From: Salvator merianae
Lineage: Eukaryota > Chordata > Lepidosauria > Squamata > Teiidae
NCBI GenBank assembly: GCA_003586115.2
Contig: QVOM02000042.1
Coordinates: forward strand, 72,027,447-72,091,446
DNA: 64,000 nucleotides
Reading direction: 5' to 3'
A program made the translations under genes and the position numbers. Within the stretch, counting starts at the first letter, position 1, and each line of letters starts with the position of its first letter. The notes beneath the pieces are model-generated. The model saw nothing but the letters and a program-made list of their open reading frames with translations. It did no database searches and had not been told where the DNA came from. This document shows positions 46,996-59,732 of this stretch, in pieces.

Positions 46996-48730
46996 GCTAT
47001 AGAATTGAGTAAAATCAGATATAAATTACTCCTCAATACAATAAACTTTCTATCTTTACAAATATTCCCAAAGAAAGTAAACAAATAAATACAATAATCA
47101 ATCAATAAAAAAAAGTAACCGCAGACACATTTTAGAACACTTTGCAACAGAAGAGACCAGTCCACAGTGGGAACCAAGGAAAATAAACATGTTGACACCC
47201 CCCCTTCACAGCAAGAAACATATGAACCAGAGAGTTTGTGCCCAGATTAGGATGTAATATTGGTGGATGCATCAAGATTGAAGGGGTGGGTAACTTAAGG
47301 ATAAGGAAGAGTCCTCGGGTAGGACCTTAAAAAGTATAATATCCGAAGAAGTTGAACCCACAGATATCTCACTGACTTCAGCAGAAGAGGGAACAGCTTT
47401 AATTGGTCATTCTTAAATTGTGTTACGGGGCACAGAGAAGTGTGCATTGAGAGCAATGGTTAATTAGAAGACTTCTGTTTCAGCCCATAGATGAGAAAAG
47501 CTGTTGTCTCTTTTGCATGATTTACCCCTATTTCTTTATACAGTATTCTTCCAATCAACCTCTTCTGAGAGCTGTTAATACTACTGCTTGTTGCATTATT
47601 CATTCCACAAAGTCCTTCTCAACAAAAAACAGCAAAACTTCCTTCACCTCAGAGAGCCCTGTCCTTTGTAACTGCAGCCAATCAGGATCCATCTAGGCCG
47701 GGTTATTTATGCAGAAAGAAAGGGAGGTAACTTTTTTTTCTTACTCTGATGTGTAGACAGATGTGATATTAAAACATGATTAAAATCTTTGAACTTAGTC
47801 ATCCCCATCTTGGGGAGCAAATACCTACCCCAAGGCAATTTCCCTGGGAATAATTCTCCTAGTAGTGCCTCCCATACCTTAGTTTTATGATGCTGTTGTT
47901 TGGTACCACCAAGGTCTGGGATCAGTGTGAGCCTGAGTAAGCACAATACCTGAAAGTCTGTGCAATCTCAATTGATATTATGTGGTCATTACATGTTGCA
48001 CAAATCATATTTGCATACCCTACACCCAACACCATGTCAACTACAAATTTGGCACAAATCTTGCCTTCTGTACGTGAGCCCATATGAACATCATCAAAAA
48101 TAAAAATAGCAACATCTGCCCCAAAATTTTTAAGTGCTAAACACAGTCTGAAACAAGGAAGGAATGCAAGGAAATGATGTCCTGCCTGGCATCTTGTTGG
48201 TTCCAGCTCTGGAATTTTTCAAGAAGTACTATATATTTGTACCACAGGCCTCCTAAAATGTGTGCTGTGAAAGCTTCATGCTTACAGTTATGGTGACACA
48301 CATAGTGTGTGGTACCCCAACTTATGTGTTCCTTCATGAGAAATGGCAGAGGTGAAATCACGCAATGCCCTCCTGGCACCTTGTGGGGAGAGACTGTCTC
48401 CTTTCCTCACAGCTCAATAATAGTAATGAATTAGGTCAACAAGTTATATTGTTGCCCAGCCACAAGCCATTGGGTATGCTAATTTCCATCATCACACCAT
48501 GGTAAAGCCAAGTGATGCTCTATTGGTGACTTCCTATGAACCAAGTCACTAACTTTGGGCCGTTAAATCTAAACATATGATGATAAGCCGAGTTGTTAGA
48601 ATCCTGATTGCCTTCCATAATTTCATATTCTGCTTCTAAGGCTTGAAAATTATTGTTCTCTAAATAAACTGATACAAAAATGTACTTGATAAAAGAACTA
48701 TAATACAATATACATAAACAGACAACCCAC
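46996..48730. other. DNA downstream of TAL2, may include its 3' UTR
   Basis: No recognised repeat or exon. On the minus strand I saw no AATAAA between TAL2 and about 47.4 kb. An ATTAAA lies at 47403-47398, which would give a 3' UTR of about 1.4 kb; this is speculative. Confidence 0.3.
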
Positions 48731-48731
48731 A

Positions 48732-48809
48732 ACTTATAAAGGGGAGCTATCAAATTGCTACCAGGAGGTAACTTATAAAGAGGAACTATCAAATTGCTAC
48801 CAAGAGGTC
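48732..48809 (+). repeat. 39-bp tandem duplication just 3' of TAL2
   Basis: Units 48732-48770 and 48771-48809 both read ACTTATAAAG, then A/GGG-type bases and CTATCAAATTGCTACCA, with a few differences. It lies within 25 bases of the TAL2 stop, so it is probably in the 3' UTR. Confidence 0.9.
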
Positions 48810-48831
48810 TACAGGCTGAGCTTCTGGCTCA

Positions 48832-49185
48832 TCATGGAGAAGATGCCTCTGACCAGCACTCTGGGACATTGCTGCTTGTGTTGGGAGAAGGGATCTCAGA
48901 GTCCTCAATGAGAGTTAATTCTTCCATGCTTTCCAGACCTGGACTCTGCTGGAAGAGTCCTAATATTCTTCCCCGCGGATTCATCCCTGTCTGCTGCAAG
49001 CCTTGTTCTCCAAGCACCTTGACAAGGAAGTTGATGTACCTCATGGCTAAGCGAAGGGTCTCATTCTTGCTGAGCTTTTTGTCTGGTGGATGAGTAGGGA
49101 TAAGCTTTCTCAGCTTGGCAAATGCACTGTTGACATTCTGTTGTCTCCACCTCTCCCTGCTGTTGGTGAAGATCTTTCTGGTCAT
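48832..49185 (-). CDS. TAL2: TAL2, bHLH transcription factor (T-cell acute leukaemia protein 2)
   Basis: Intact 117-residue frame. The start [20 protein letters not shown] gives the basic region. The helix-loop-helix then runs to about residue 60 through [11 protein letters not shown], the loop [12 protein letters not shown] and the helix [19 protein letters not shown]. The bHLH is nearly identical to mammalian TAL2 and close to TAL1 and LYL1, but the protein lacks the long N-terminal region of those two, which identifies TAL2. Mammalian TAL2 has 108 residues; the extra length lies in a divergent acidic Ser/Pro-rich tail ([18 protein letters not shown]). TAL2 binds E-boxes as a heterodimer with class I bHLH (E) proteins; in mouse it is needed for GABAergic neurons of the midbrain tectum. 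The ATG at 49185 is chosen by family alignment and has A at -3. No in-frame ATG lies between it and the acceptor. It lies upstream of TMEM38B in the same orientation, as in mammals. Confidence 0.97.
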   Translation of the reverse strand: MTRKIFTNSRERWRQQNVNSAFAKLRKLIPTHPPDKKLSKNETLRLAMRYINFLVKVLGEQGLQQTGMNPRGRILGLFQQSPGLESMEELTLIEDSEIPSPNTSSNVPECWSEASSP

Positions 49186-49202
49186 CTTCAAGGCTGGCAA
49201 GC

Positions 49203-49223
49203 ACTAGAAGAAGAGGACAGGAG
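49203..49223 (-). other. TAL2: Likely 3' splice acceptor 18 bases before the TAL2 ATG
   Basis: On the minus strand the bases before the TAL2 start read CTCCTGTCCTCTTCTTCTAG, a strong polypyrimidine tract ending in AG, with the exon beginning at 49203. This predicts a non-coding 5' exon upstream (higher coordinates) spliced to a single coding exon. The 5' exon itself could not be located. Confidence 0.6.
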
Positions 49224-50050
49224 TTGGAGAAGCTTATAAAGAACAATAAATAGCAACCATGGAGCAGATTTTCCCAGTCTCTTTGACATTTGAACTGACA
49301 ATGACAAACAGGTTGAAAAGGACAGGAAAACAAATAACAAAAGCAGGAATTATGCCCGGGAATTCTAAGTCCGATAAGATTTCTTTTGAGCCAGCACACA
49401 TATTTTCCCTACACGTACATCTAAGAGAATGATATAAATACCCCACAGGGGTTTTTCAAACTTTACAAGCTCATGCAAAGGCACAGATTTATTAAGCATC
49501 AGATTTAGACTTCCTATTAACACAACCTCCTCTCTCAGTCTCCTCAGTAGCAAGTATGTCTGTCTAGGGCAAACTCATGATACAGTTATGCTTGTTAAAA
49601 AATGCATACAGTTTGATCCACTAAAGGCATGCAGCTGTGTACATGAATTAGCCTTGAAAAGCAGGTAAAGTGTAAAATTGGGATAGCCCAACCCCCAACC
49701 ATTGTGATGTATTATGTCACTTAACTGACTCCATCACCTACTAATAAAGAAACAGGAAGACATACAAAGCTAGTTCAGTTCAGTTGCAGCTTTGGAAGAT
49801 CACTGTTTACTGGGTTTTGGTTTTTTTAAGCAAAGTAATATAAGTAAAATCTGGAGTGGAAATACATGTGCCTCCCTGCTTTACATAGGCTTCATGTGCA
49901 CCTAAATTGCTCCAGTAGAGAAAAGGTTACTAATTTGCCATTAGATCACTCCAGAATAAACAGCAACATTTGTGAAAGGCTGAAACCATGGGTTGTCCTC
50001 TTCCTTCTCTGTACGCTCTCTGCTTTTGTTAACATGTACCTTGTGTGAGC
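49224..50050. other. TAL2 upstream region or 5' intron
   Basis: No repeat recognised. This should be intron and/or promoter of TAL2 if the acceptor at 49203 is used. No clear TATA box or CpG cluster. Confidence 0.4.
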
Positions 50051-50116
50051 AAACAGCAAGCTATGTCAGGCTGTAGCCATCTAAAACAGCAAGCTATGTC
50101 AGGCTGTAGCCATCCA
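50051..50116 (+). repeat. 33-bp tandem duplication
   Basis: AAACAGCAAGCTATGTCAGG followed by CTGTAGCCATC, twice (50051 and 50084). Confidence 0.9.
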
Positions 50117-50335
50117 AAAAACAAGCGACTCAAAAGCATCTTAGAGGTGATAGTGTCTGCATGCTGGTGCATTAATGCACATTAAAGGCCAGAAAAGGCA
50201 CTTTCAAACAGCATTCCCCGGATTTCAGTGTGGATTAGAGATGGGAAGGGAACATTAGCATCCATATACTACCAACTCTAAGCCCATTTTGAGCTGCTTT
50301 TTTAAAAAAAACAAATGTATGCAGATGCAACCTGA
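50117..50335. mobile_element. TIR DNA element family C, copy 2
   Basis: Contains ACTCAAAAGCATCTTAGAGG, GCATGCTGGTGCATTAATGC and ATTAAAGGCCAGAAAAGG, matching 41660-41814. The right end, reversed, is GGTTGCATCTGCATACAT followed by a T run and AGCAGCTCAAAATGGG, complementary to the left part. The left terminus is eroded. Confidence 0.6.
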
Positions 50336-50959
50336 GTTTATTTAATGGCATGTTAGGAAAAAAGACAATGGAAAATGCCTGAGCACAAAGGAAACTGAGT
50401 TGCCCAGACATCAGAGTTTCACCTTCAGCCTCATCGGTATGATCCACAAGAATGTGAACAAACATTTACTGCCAGTTGGTCCATGCTCCTCAGTTGTGCA
50501 CAATGGCATGTGGACCAGGAGTCCAAGCACTCATCTGGCACAGCTTAAAGGGACCATGCAGATGTTGCCATTCTGTATGACTCTATTTTAGCAATTGCAG
50601 GCACCACAGTTTCTTAAGCAAAGACATATTTTGACTGGGCATTCCACAGTGAACGGTTGTTCAAGCAGCAGTAGAAAAAACTAGCAAAGAACTCCTGTCT
50701 GCCCTAAGAAGAATGCATGCTGATAAACATGTGAAATTAAAACGAATTCTAACTCTAACAAAATATAAGCAACTCAGGAACTCACATTTGTTTCTGTGCA
50801 ACATTATGAAACTATAGTATTTATGTGTAAATGAGTGATCGTGAACAAAATTTAAAGCAGACTTACATTACTCTGGTCAAGTGTTAATTGATCAAGTGCC
50901 GTGTCTGCCTGTACAAACCAACTGTTCGGTACTGTCAGGTTATGTCTGGCTCTTGGTTG

Positions 50960-51112
50960 ACTGCATAAGCACCTTTGTGGACCCTTTCATGCAGTGTTCT
51001 TGGCAGAGATACAGAAATGGTTCACAAATGCCTACTTCTGGGGAGAGGCTGGGAATTGAACCAACAACCCTCAGCTTTCCAGGAAATTTGCTCTACCACT
51101 AAGCCAAACCAA
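50960..51112 (-). repeat. tRNA-derived SINE, antisense
   Basis: TCTTGGCAGAGATACAGAAA, TGGTTCACAAATGCCTACTT, then GGGAATTGAACCAACAACCC (antisense B-box) and TTGCTCTACCACTAAGCC (antisense A-box). The best preserved of the three copies of this SINE family here. Confidence 0.8.
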
Positions 51113-52967
51113 GTGATTTGTATTCATGTATGAACTTGCTGTTGCTGGTCTGAGTTTTTAGGGCCATTCCTACATGTTGTGGGGTACCCTGTGCCACATT
51201 ACCCTGATTCAGGCAACCCATCCCATGATGGGCTGGGCTGGAAATGTTTTGACCAGGTGCCATAAGCACACTTCTGGTATTGGTTCTATGTGCCCAATGA
51301 AATTGCACCAAGCAAAGTATACCAGACTACAACCTGTGTGCTGTCTACCCATGGGCCACTGATCCAGTATACCAGCTAGCACACCATATGGACTGCTAAC
51401 AAATGGTCCATGCTTGGAGCAGTCCACAGCACCATTCCTGTGCCATAGTTCACCCCAATGTCTCGTCCAGTGTGGACAAAATTATTTACCAGGAGGTGTT
51501 TCCTCCCAGTAGACCATTCCCTACTGTAGATGACACAGTTCAGACAGTCTCCTGGGTCAGTCTCCTGAACCAGTTTTGTCACAGCCTAAGGTTCTGTAAG
51601 GGTCTAATACAAAGCAATGATGTTGAATGCTGCAAGTGGCCAAAGGGGTTAAGAAATTCTCAAAATAATGTGCCCTGAACTTCAGTCATCGCTTTGGTTT
51701 CTAAACTATAATGTAAGTGTTATGCAAGCAATTGCCACCTATAAAAAACTAGAGACCCAGCCTACTAGTGTACGTCCACAATACAGCACAGATAAGGCCA
51801 ATGTAAGTCATGATAGTGCTGAGGTGAGACCCCATGTACCTGTGTGTCAATGGCCCTGTGGTGTGGTAACCCAGTCTCCCAGTCACACCTCCAGACCCAA
51901 ATTATACTATGGAAAGTGGCTGGGATTGCAGCAGTAAACAAGGGCAATTATATTTTACCAAACATGTTAAACCAAAACTATGCTGCCAAAACCCACATTA
52001 TATAGAGGAAGTCACACTTTACAACTGTGTAAAAGTAACCATGCTATATAAGGTAATATAATTCCTGATACAGTGTGAAAGAATATGAGTAACAGAATGG
52101 TGTATACAACCACAGAAAACACAGACAGAGTAATATAAAAATTACTCCATTTGTGAACCACATCATGAATATGCCTGTTTTCTGCTCTGAAGCCTGCTGT
52201 CAATTCATGGAGACTCATGAAACATCCTCACTGAAATATCAGTTAATAACAACAATACTACAAAAAAGGCAGAAAAAGAACCACACTCAATTTTAGAGCA
52301 GACTAGACAGGAAGGGGAAATGCAAGCTTTTCTTCTCCTATCACAATCTAAATAAGTTCCTTTCTGTTGCTGTAGTTTATGCAATATTTCAATACTGTAC
52401 ATTATTGATCATACAATTTCTATATCTTTATCTTTAATAATGTTGCAAAGCACTCTGAGTATTTTTTTAAAAAGGTGGCATACAAATATATTAAATGAAT
52501 AAAAAGATTTTTTCCACCCATGTTTGATACTAGCTTCAACAAGGTACATTTCACTGTCACCAGCTCTATGTGGGGGGTCATTACCATGGTGCCTTAAGGC
52601 ACAATAATGCCCCAAAGGTTTCCTCTAGGCTCAGCAAAGCTTATTAGCCCCCTTCCCCAGTCATTGCTAGAGGAAAGGAAGCGTGCATGCATGTGTGTTG
52701 AAGGGTGACTAAAGCATGTCCAATAAATATCAAAAGAGACTACAACTCCAAACGTTTATCAGCTCCTGGGATAACTCCACACCACACTGAACTTCCACGG
52801 ACAAATTTAATATACGTATGAACAAATAAATTCAATCTTAATTTTTTACATAAGCTGTTGTAGACAAAAACAGATATTGCTCTTGCCAGTTCAAAGGAAG
52901 CAAGGCATGTGTGTTCTGTGATGAGCCACAAGTTTCTTTTCCGAGGGAAAAAATGTTATGAATTTTC

Positions 52968-52968
<1 letters not shown>
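51113..52968. other. Intergenic, no recognised element
   Basis: No exon or repeat family could be assigned; several short open frames on both strands without family signature. Confidence 0.4.

Positions 52969-52969
<1 letters not shown>

Positions 52970-53005
<36 letters not shown>
52970..53005. repeat. (AT)n microsatellite
   Basis: An uninterrupted run of 18 AT units. Confidence 0.97.
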
Positions 53006-53009
<4 letters not shown>

Positions 53010-53514
53010 ATTTCTAAGTTTCATTTCATAAATCTAATATAACATATTGTAGAAGTGCATACAAGCTGAGACGAGGCATATCTGTTGCATCTATGGATCT
53101 AGCACTGTCATGGCACCATTTTGAGCAAAAGAGCCTGAAGGCCTTATTTATTCTTAATTTTGGTCAGAGACTGCACAAACCTGTAACCATTATTTTATTG
53201 GTGTATGCAGGAAATGCGTGCTGGGCTCAGATTCCCTTCTGCAATTCTTGCACAAAACACAAACCAAATACTGTACCCCACAAACTTGTAGTAGTGCAGA
53301 ATTTTATTCTGAGGAAACTAAAGCAGATATTTATGCAACCTCTGAGCAAACCTTTGTACTTATTTCTTTTGCTGTATGCACCCACACCAAACCTGCAATT
53401 ATAAAATAAAATCAACCTCTAAAATGCTTCCAATACGTTATGGCACATAGAAACACACCTATGACTCCATGATAGCTATAATACTCTCAGTCTATTCTTC
53501 TGTCTACTTACCAT

Positions 53515-53745
53515 ATTTATTCATATAATAATCTCATAACCCAGAGTTTTCTAGGCAGCTCACAATAGCAGAAAAACTAATTTAAAGATCTTAAATTTAA
53601 AATACAATTAAAACCAACATAAAACAGAATATTTAAAGTGCTTGTACCCTGAATTTCCTCTTCAAAGCAGCCTACAACAATAACCAGCTGCTCAAAAGCA
53701 ATTAATGCAACACTTTAAAATCTTTTTAATTAAAATGGAAAAGCA
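53515..53745 (-). repeat. LINE 3' fragment, antisense (L2-like)
   Basis: Starts with TTATTCATATAATAATCTCA, then TTTCTAGGCAGCTCACAATA and a long A-rich stretch typical of the internal 3' part; TTTCCTCTTCAAAGCAGCCT near 53655. Confidence 0.5.
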
Positions 53746-53794
53746 AAGCTGTGCAAGCAGCATAAAGTCAGCCTTGACTGTCAGAACAATCACA

Positions 53795-53940
53795 GATAAT
53801 TTATTTATCATTTTATATCCCATCTTTCTTTCAAGGAGCTCAAGGTCATGCACACTATTCTTCTCCCCTCCATTTTATTCTAACAACAACCCTGCGAGGT
53901 AGGTCAATCTGAGCTGGGAGCCATATGACAGTGGTTCCTG
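53795..53940 (-). repeat. LINE 3' end fragment, antisense
   Basis: TTTATATCCCATCTTTCTTT, CAAGGAGCTCAAGGTCATGC and AACAACCCTGCGAGGTAGGT are a very common squamate LINE 3' end in antisense. Confidence 0.65.
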
Positions 53941-56325
53941 ATTTTTTATGGGAGAAACTGCTTGCAAGCAAGTGCTCTGTCCCTAAAACTGGCAGCCAGG
54001 CAGCTCACATGCTCCGCCTCCCATCCTCAGCAGTGAAAACATCCAAGACAGGGAACTTTTCAACTTCAAAGTTTCTGGGTGGGATTGTTTAGGAAAGCAC
54101 TGGAAATGAAAATCAGCCATTTTATATGCCTCCCAAAACAGGGCTATTCTATACAACCTGAAGGATGCAAAAAAGGTAAGTCTACACTTTGTGACAGTGC
54201 TGGAGAAAGCACTATGATGTGAAGAGTTAATACACATCTAGTGCAATTGTTCTCAGGACAAGAGTTCTGCCCCCTACCACACCCCATCTGAAACTCTCCA
54301 CTATAACTGATTGGTCAGCACAACCTGTCAATCACTGGCAGTCCTCCTCCATGGTTTCAATGTTAAACTGTGTCCCTGTGTAAAAACTGGAAATTGACAA
54401 TCGTACAATAAATGCAGAAGTGTGCTTCTGCACAACCCACAAATAGAACAAGGAAAAATAGAGAACTAAAGTGCTTGTTCTATCTGGATCCCTCTGTGGG
54501 GGTTCTACAGTTCTAACGGCTGCCAACTGTCTCTCTGGACCTATTTCTTTCAGCAGCTGCTTCAAGTTCTTCTTCTTTTTTTCATACGGGCTTCAGAACT
54601 ATAGGAACCATGCCAGCTCTCTAATTTTTCATGCCTGGTCTTCCAGGCAAAGCTATGTGCACAGGTGTGTGCTGGTCACCTTCTTCTTGATATCTGAAAG
54701 GCTGGAGAACCCCCAGAGCCATGAATGATTTGTTCCCACCAAAACAGAAAAACCGAGGCAACATCCTCTGACCCTACCCTGAAACAACAAAGTCCAGCCT
54801 CTGTAAATCTGCAGTATGGACACACCTAAAAAAAAAAAACCACACTGGAAGAAGTAATGGGCTTGAAATGGTAGGAAAAGTACTCCGCAAAAAACATGGA
54901 TTCATTTGAAGATACTACATATTTGACATCCAGGACCATATTCTGGTGTGATTACATCGCAGCTGAATCTGATTTAAAGCACAGTAAAACACATGTGTAC
55001 CCCTCCATACAGTACACTTTGCACACTCAGAAATATGAACATGTTCTCCTGTGTTTATCTGCAAAATGGGATCTGAGCTAAACCTTGCAATGAAAATAAC
55101 ACTTAGCTGAGGTTTCTAAGAGAAATAAGTGTTGATATTTTAATACAATATTACCACTGTTCTAGGAGTTTGTTTTAAACACATAACAAAGGGATTCCTC
55201 CTAACACCATGTGTGGTGACATCTTCCCTTTAGAATGCAATACCCTTTGATATTTGTTAAATATCTGGTATTAACTGCCTTTAGCTGCCTACTGAACAGG
55301 TATCTCTCCTAGGTCTTTTCCTGTAAATGCCATGGTATTTGCATGCATTGTTTCAGCATTGCTTTCAATGGAGTAGCTTTATGGGAAGCAGTATAGAAGC
55401 ATTGTAAGTGAACAAACAAAAAGCATTTGATTAATTCATACACGTTGATATTGCAACTTAACTTATGAAAACCCAATGGATAGGAACTCTGAAAAAATGT
55501 TAATTAGAATTCTTAAAGTACACGATTAGTTTTGTTCTCATATGCTAATTTGAAGGGGTAAATAACAATATGATTAAATGCAGGATTTTTAGGACTGCTA
55601 CATTCGATTTCTGAAATCCTTAACTCTCTCTTAATGTTCAGACAAAAACACCAATGTTTGCATAGCAGGGGCTACACATACAGTTGCAATGGTTCCATGG
55701 AAAAACCACTGTGGAATTTTCAATTATAGTGATTATCCAGTAATTAAATGCCACTAAAATTCACACCACTGCATAGTAAGCAGGGTGACCACAGACCACA
55801 AAATTGCTAGCCGAAAGGAGCACATAGGTCTCCTAATGATGTCTGTTTTTATATAAGAATTACTCAAAACACAGCAATTAGAAATGGGGTCAAATAAACA
55901 TCCTTGGACTAGCACCCCAGTCAAAAACACATTTACTCAAAGGTTTAGAAATCATTGTGGACATATCCTGAAATTACCAGGTAACTCTTACTAGGAACTT
56001 TATATTTTTAAAATATTATCTCTGATTTATGCAAAGCAAACTACACAGGCAAAAATTGAACAACATGCAGTAAAGAGAACATACTAACAGAAAATTATAA
56101 TTAATTAATTAAGCAAGTCTTGGGATTGTATCTGCCGATTATCAGAAAAGCAATATATAATCTGCTGGTTCCAATACAGGGAGGACAGTATAGCACTCTA
56201 GTGGTACCTGAAAGGGTATCAGCATGGAATGTGACAGCATGGGAAAATTTGAAAAAAAAAATCATTGGAAAAACTCATTGCATAAGTTAGTTGATCTTGC
56301 ACAATAACAGGTATAATATAAGTAA
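53941..56325. other. Intergenic, no recognised element
   Basis: Mostly AT-rich DNA with no recognised family. Not distinguishable by eye from unique or conserved non-coding DNA. Confidence 0.4.
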
Positions 56326-56465
56326 ATTGCAATAATAATAACAGCAACAATAATAGCAACAGCATTGGCAACTCATTGCATGGGTAATGGAACAACAAGT
56401 TAGCTGACCATGTATAATAACAGAACAATAACACAAGTAAATTGCAATAATAATAATAATAATAA
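56326..56465 (+). repeat. Two (AAT)n-rich stretches in a local duplication
   Basis: AGTAAATTGCAATAATAATA at 56319 and again at 56436, with ACTCATTGCATAAGTTAG or ACTCATTGCATGGGTAAT between them: a duplicated AAT-rich segment of about 115 bases. Confidence 0.75.
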
Positions 56466-58205
56466 CCATCATCACCATCCGTACAGTATTACAGAATAAA
56501 GTTTGGGAATGATGTGTGCAAGTGGTGACCCACCCCACACCCCACACCCCACACACGTGGTACATCCTCAGTCCAATTCTGAGAACCTTACCAGCTGCAT
56601 TTAGCCTGCAAAACAGTTATGCCCTAACCCAGTGATTCCCAATGTGGGATATGGATACCACCAGGGATACAAACCAGGACATTTAGGGGTACATAAAAAA
56701 AAGAAGAAGAAGAATCGCAGAAAAAAAGCACTTGCAATTGCAACATATAAATTTGAAATAACAGCAACTATTGTGAAGGGTACAAGTTATGGATATATGT
56801 TGCCAAGGGTACGCTGGTGAAAAAGGGTTGGAGATCTCTGACCTAACCCTGCTACTACATCAACTTTTCTTTTTAGCCAGGGTCAAAACAAATGGGCCAA
56901 CATAGATGCAGGCAAAATAATTCTTCTTTTTTTCTTTGAACTTTTTCAAATAGCTGCAGAAGAGCTCTGGAACTGACTCACTTATTCAGAGATTTCTTCC
57001 ATAAAAATGGAAGCTGCTGTCCATCGTATAGCAAAACATGTTGTGATTTTCCTAGCAAAGCAAAGATGGCCAACAGAAAATGTTTATGGAGCGGGGGCTT
57101 AGTAGTTAATTTTGATCAGTGTTAAGGCTGTATGTTCTCTTATTCACCCCACACACACTGTGACACAGACCCAAATTGATTACTAGTAACCTTGCCACTG
57201 CTGTCTGCTCAGTTTATGTTTATAGTTTTAGATTGAGTTTCTGCATTTATCTCTTCTCCCAAGGCTCCAAATTAGGCCTTATCAAGTTTGACCTAGCCTA
57301 AAGAGACAATTCTACAATTTTCAGCCGTGCGATATGGATAAGATCTAGCCACAATGAATCTCTAAGACCCACTGATTTTAATGAGGAAATTAAGCATGTG
57401 CTTCAGCCTCTCCCACTGAAATCAATGGAATTGATTTGTAAGTGTATAACATTTTCTGGATTGTGATCCACATTAAAGGAAGACCTCATATTAAATAATG
57501 AAAAGCTTTGTGAAACAACATCGTGTAGGATGAAAAACAATTTTGACCCCGTCTTCCCAGCAGTGTTTAGGAACATCCAAATCTAAAGTCACTAACCCAG
57601 CTCTGCTGTAACTGTTACACTTTAAATTACTTGTGGGAGGGTTAAAAGGCAAAAGAGAGAAATAGGCCTTGTAACAATGTTATTTTAAATGGATTCAGAA
57701 GCACCCACATAGATACAAAGAATTCATTAGACATCTATGCTAATACTGTTACAAAGATTGTAATAAATTAAACAATACTGAACCTCTGTTTTACTTTCCT
57801 GACATACTTTCCAGGGAGCATACCCACTGGTTTCCACAAGTCTATCGTTAACATCAAGCATACAGATATAAATAATTTTTAAAAATGCAAATATACATAT
57901 CTATAGCTGTATATGGCAGGGGAATCAAAGAAGCTCTACTGTAACAACTGCATAAGAATCTAGGAGAGTGCATCATAAATTAGTTACCTGCAATGGAAAA
58001 AAAAATCCAGAATCTGTCTTTTTAAAATAATTTTTATGTAAAAAATTAAAAATGCATGTCCAAAATAAACTGTAAAATGGCCACGTTTTAAAACAATAGA
58101 GATATCATGTTGCGCTCACTTTTTATAGTAGTATCAAAGTCTCCTCAAATTCAGTAGGATCTTTAGGACTGTGTTTTTGCTCTGCTTTATTGGATCTTTA
58201 GGTAG
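56466..58205. other. Intergenic, mostly unassigned
   Basis: AAGACCCACTGATTTTAATG and CTCTCCCACTGAAATCAATG near 57364-57430 resemble an old amniote interspersed repeat that I cannot name. The rest is unassigned. Confidence 0.35.
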
Positions 58206-58207
58206 TT

Positions 58208-58300
58208 AAAACTTATTTATTATTTATTATTTATTATTATTTATTTCTATTTCTATCCTGTCCTATGCCCAAAGGTATTGGCACAGTAACCTTTCTCAAA
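58208..58300 (-). repeat. L2-like LINE 3' tail, antisense
   Basis: (TTATTTA)n followed by TATCCTGTCCTATGCCCAAA, as in the tail at 3945-4045. Confidence 0.7.
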
Positions 58301-58662
58301 CCGTAAGAAGCAGATGTCACGCAGCTGTTGGAATTTTATGTTACTTCTGAACGTGCATGGTCCCAGCAATAGGGTGATACTCAGGCTAACACGAACTGAA
58401 TGATTCTGTTGCCAGGATCTGACTGCTGTCCCTAGACAGTGCCATCCACACCATGAAAAACTGCAGGGGTTATGAAATCACACTCCATGTTTCAGCTTAA
58501 CCACCTGCAAAATAGCAGCATATGTGCTGGTGCTGCAGGACACCTTTTGTGCGAACTTCTTTCAGAACACAGATGCCAAGGTTCTGACCTTCAGCAAAGC
58601 CACTGGATGGCAAAAGGAGAGCCTAGAAGAGTCACAGCAATGCCACAACTTCTTTCATACCT

Positions 58663-58748
58663 GGGAGGGAGGGAGGGAGGAAAGGAAGGAAGGAAGGAAG
58701 GAAGGAAGGAAGGAAGGAAGGAAGGAAGGAAGGAAGGAAGGAAGGAAA
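58663..58748 (+). repeat. (GGGA)n/(GGAA)n microsatellite
   Basis: Four GGGA units followed by about 16 GGAA units. The open frames through it are artefacts of the repeat. Confidence 0.97.
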
Positions 58749-59732
58749 ACCCACACAAATCATAAAACTTACCTTTCCCAAAGACAGTGCAAACTGCTCT
58801 TGTGGAAATGTGAACAAAACACACAACTGAAGGAAGGAAGCACTTCTTCTCCCTAGTACAGTCAGTACGTGGCGTTCACTGCTCCGAAATGCAAAAGCTT
58901 CTCTCTTTGACAGTCCAGCCAATTGCCAATCCTTGCCCGCTGCCTCATTTATAGAATACCAGCTCCTTTGTCTGGCGCGTGTCACCACTAGTGCTAGCGA
59001 TCCAGGGAGCTTATTCGGCATCTCCTGGGAGATTCTCTTTACGCTGCATCTTCTTCCTTCCTAGAATTCAGGAGCATACTAGGAGAGATGGAAATGGCAG
59101 CTATAAGCTTTGTTCCAAAATGCAGCAGAAAGGGTGAGAATGGATTAAGTGGTCCTTAAAAGAAAACCAAGGAGAGGTACTTTTGCAAAAAGCTAATAAA
59201 CTAACTCAGCCTCGAAATCTGGGGGTGCAGTGAGCTACCGAGTCAGGAAACTGATTTTCAAACTTTAAAGCATGACCACAGAACAAGAATGAAGAAAGGG
59301 GCACCTCTGAGCATACACAAAGTGCTCAATAATAGTAGCTGATTCTCGTAATGCTTCATAGGCAAGTTAGTTGACAGCTGTCTGCTAGCCAGACAGACCA
59401 CTCACTTCTGTCCCACAAGAAGGACCTTTAAAATATTCAAGCAAGTATGCTGCCAAGGGAAAAATCTGTTAAGTGGGCTACTCACATTGGGGGGAAGAAG
59501 GTATTTTTCTGATCAAGAAAACAACTGTTCCTATAGATGCGGAAGAAATTAATTTAAGTAGCTTGTAAATAAGAACTTACAAAATTCACACCTGCCCAAA
59601 CCAATATAAGAAAACAAAATTGAAATATCTTTCAGTATTCAAACTTCTCTAAAAATATGTTTACATGAAGATCTATTTTAGTTCTGAAATATATCTGTTA
59701 ATGGAAACATACACTAAAATGTAATCTGTGGG

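Noticed and set aside
49061..49399. 112-codon minus-strand frame overlapping TAL2
   Set aside because: An alternate-frame shadow of the conserved bHLH codons; the TAL2 frame clearly carries the protein.
56287..56565. 92-codon minus-strand frame with poly-Leu/Cys/Tyr
   Set aside because: Produced by AAT trinucleotide repeats; not a gene.
58524..59021. Open frames of 97-129 codons running through the GGAA repeat, both strands
   Set aside because: They are open only because a tetranucleotide repeat encodes KEGR/LPSF repeats; no independent coding evidence.
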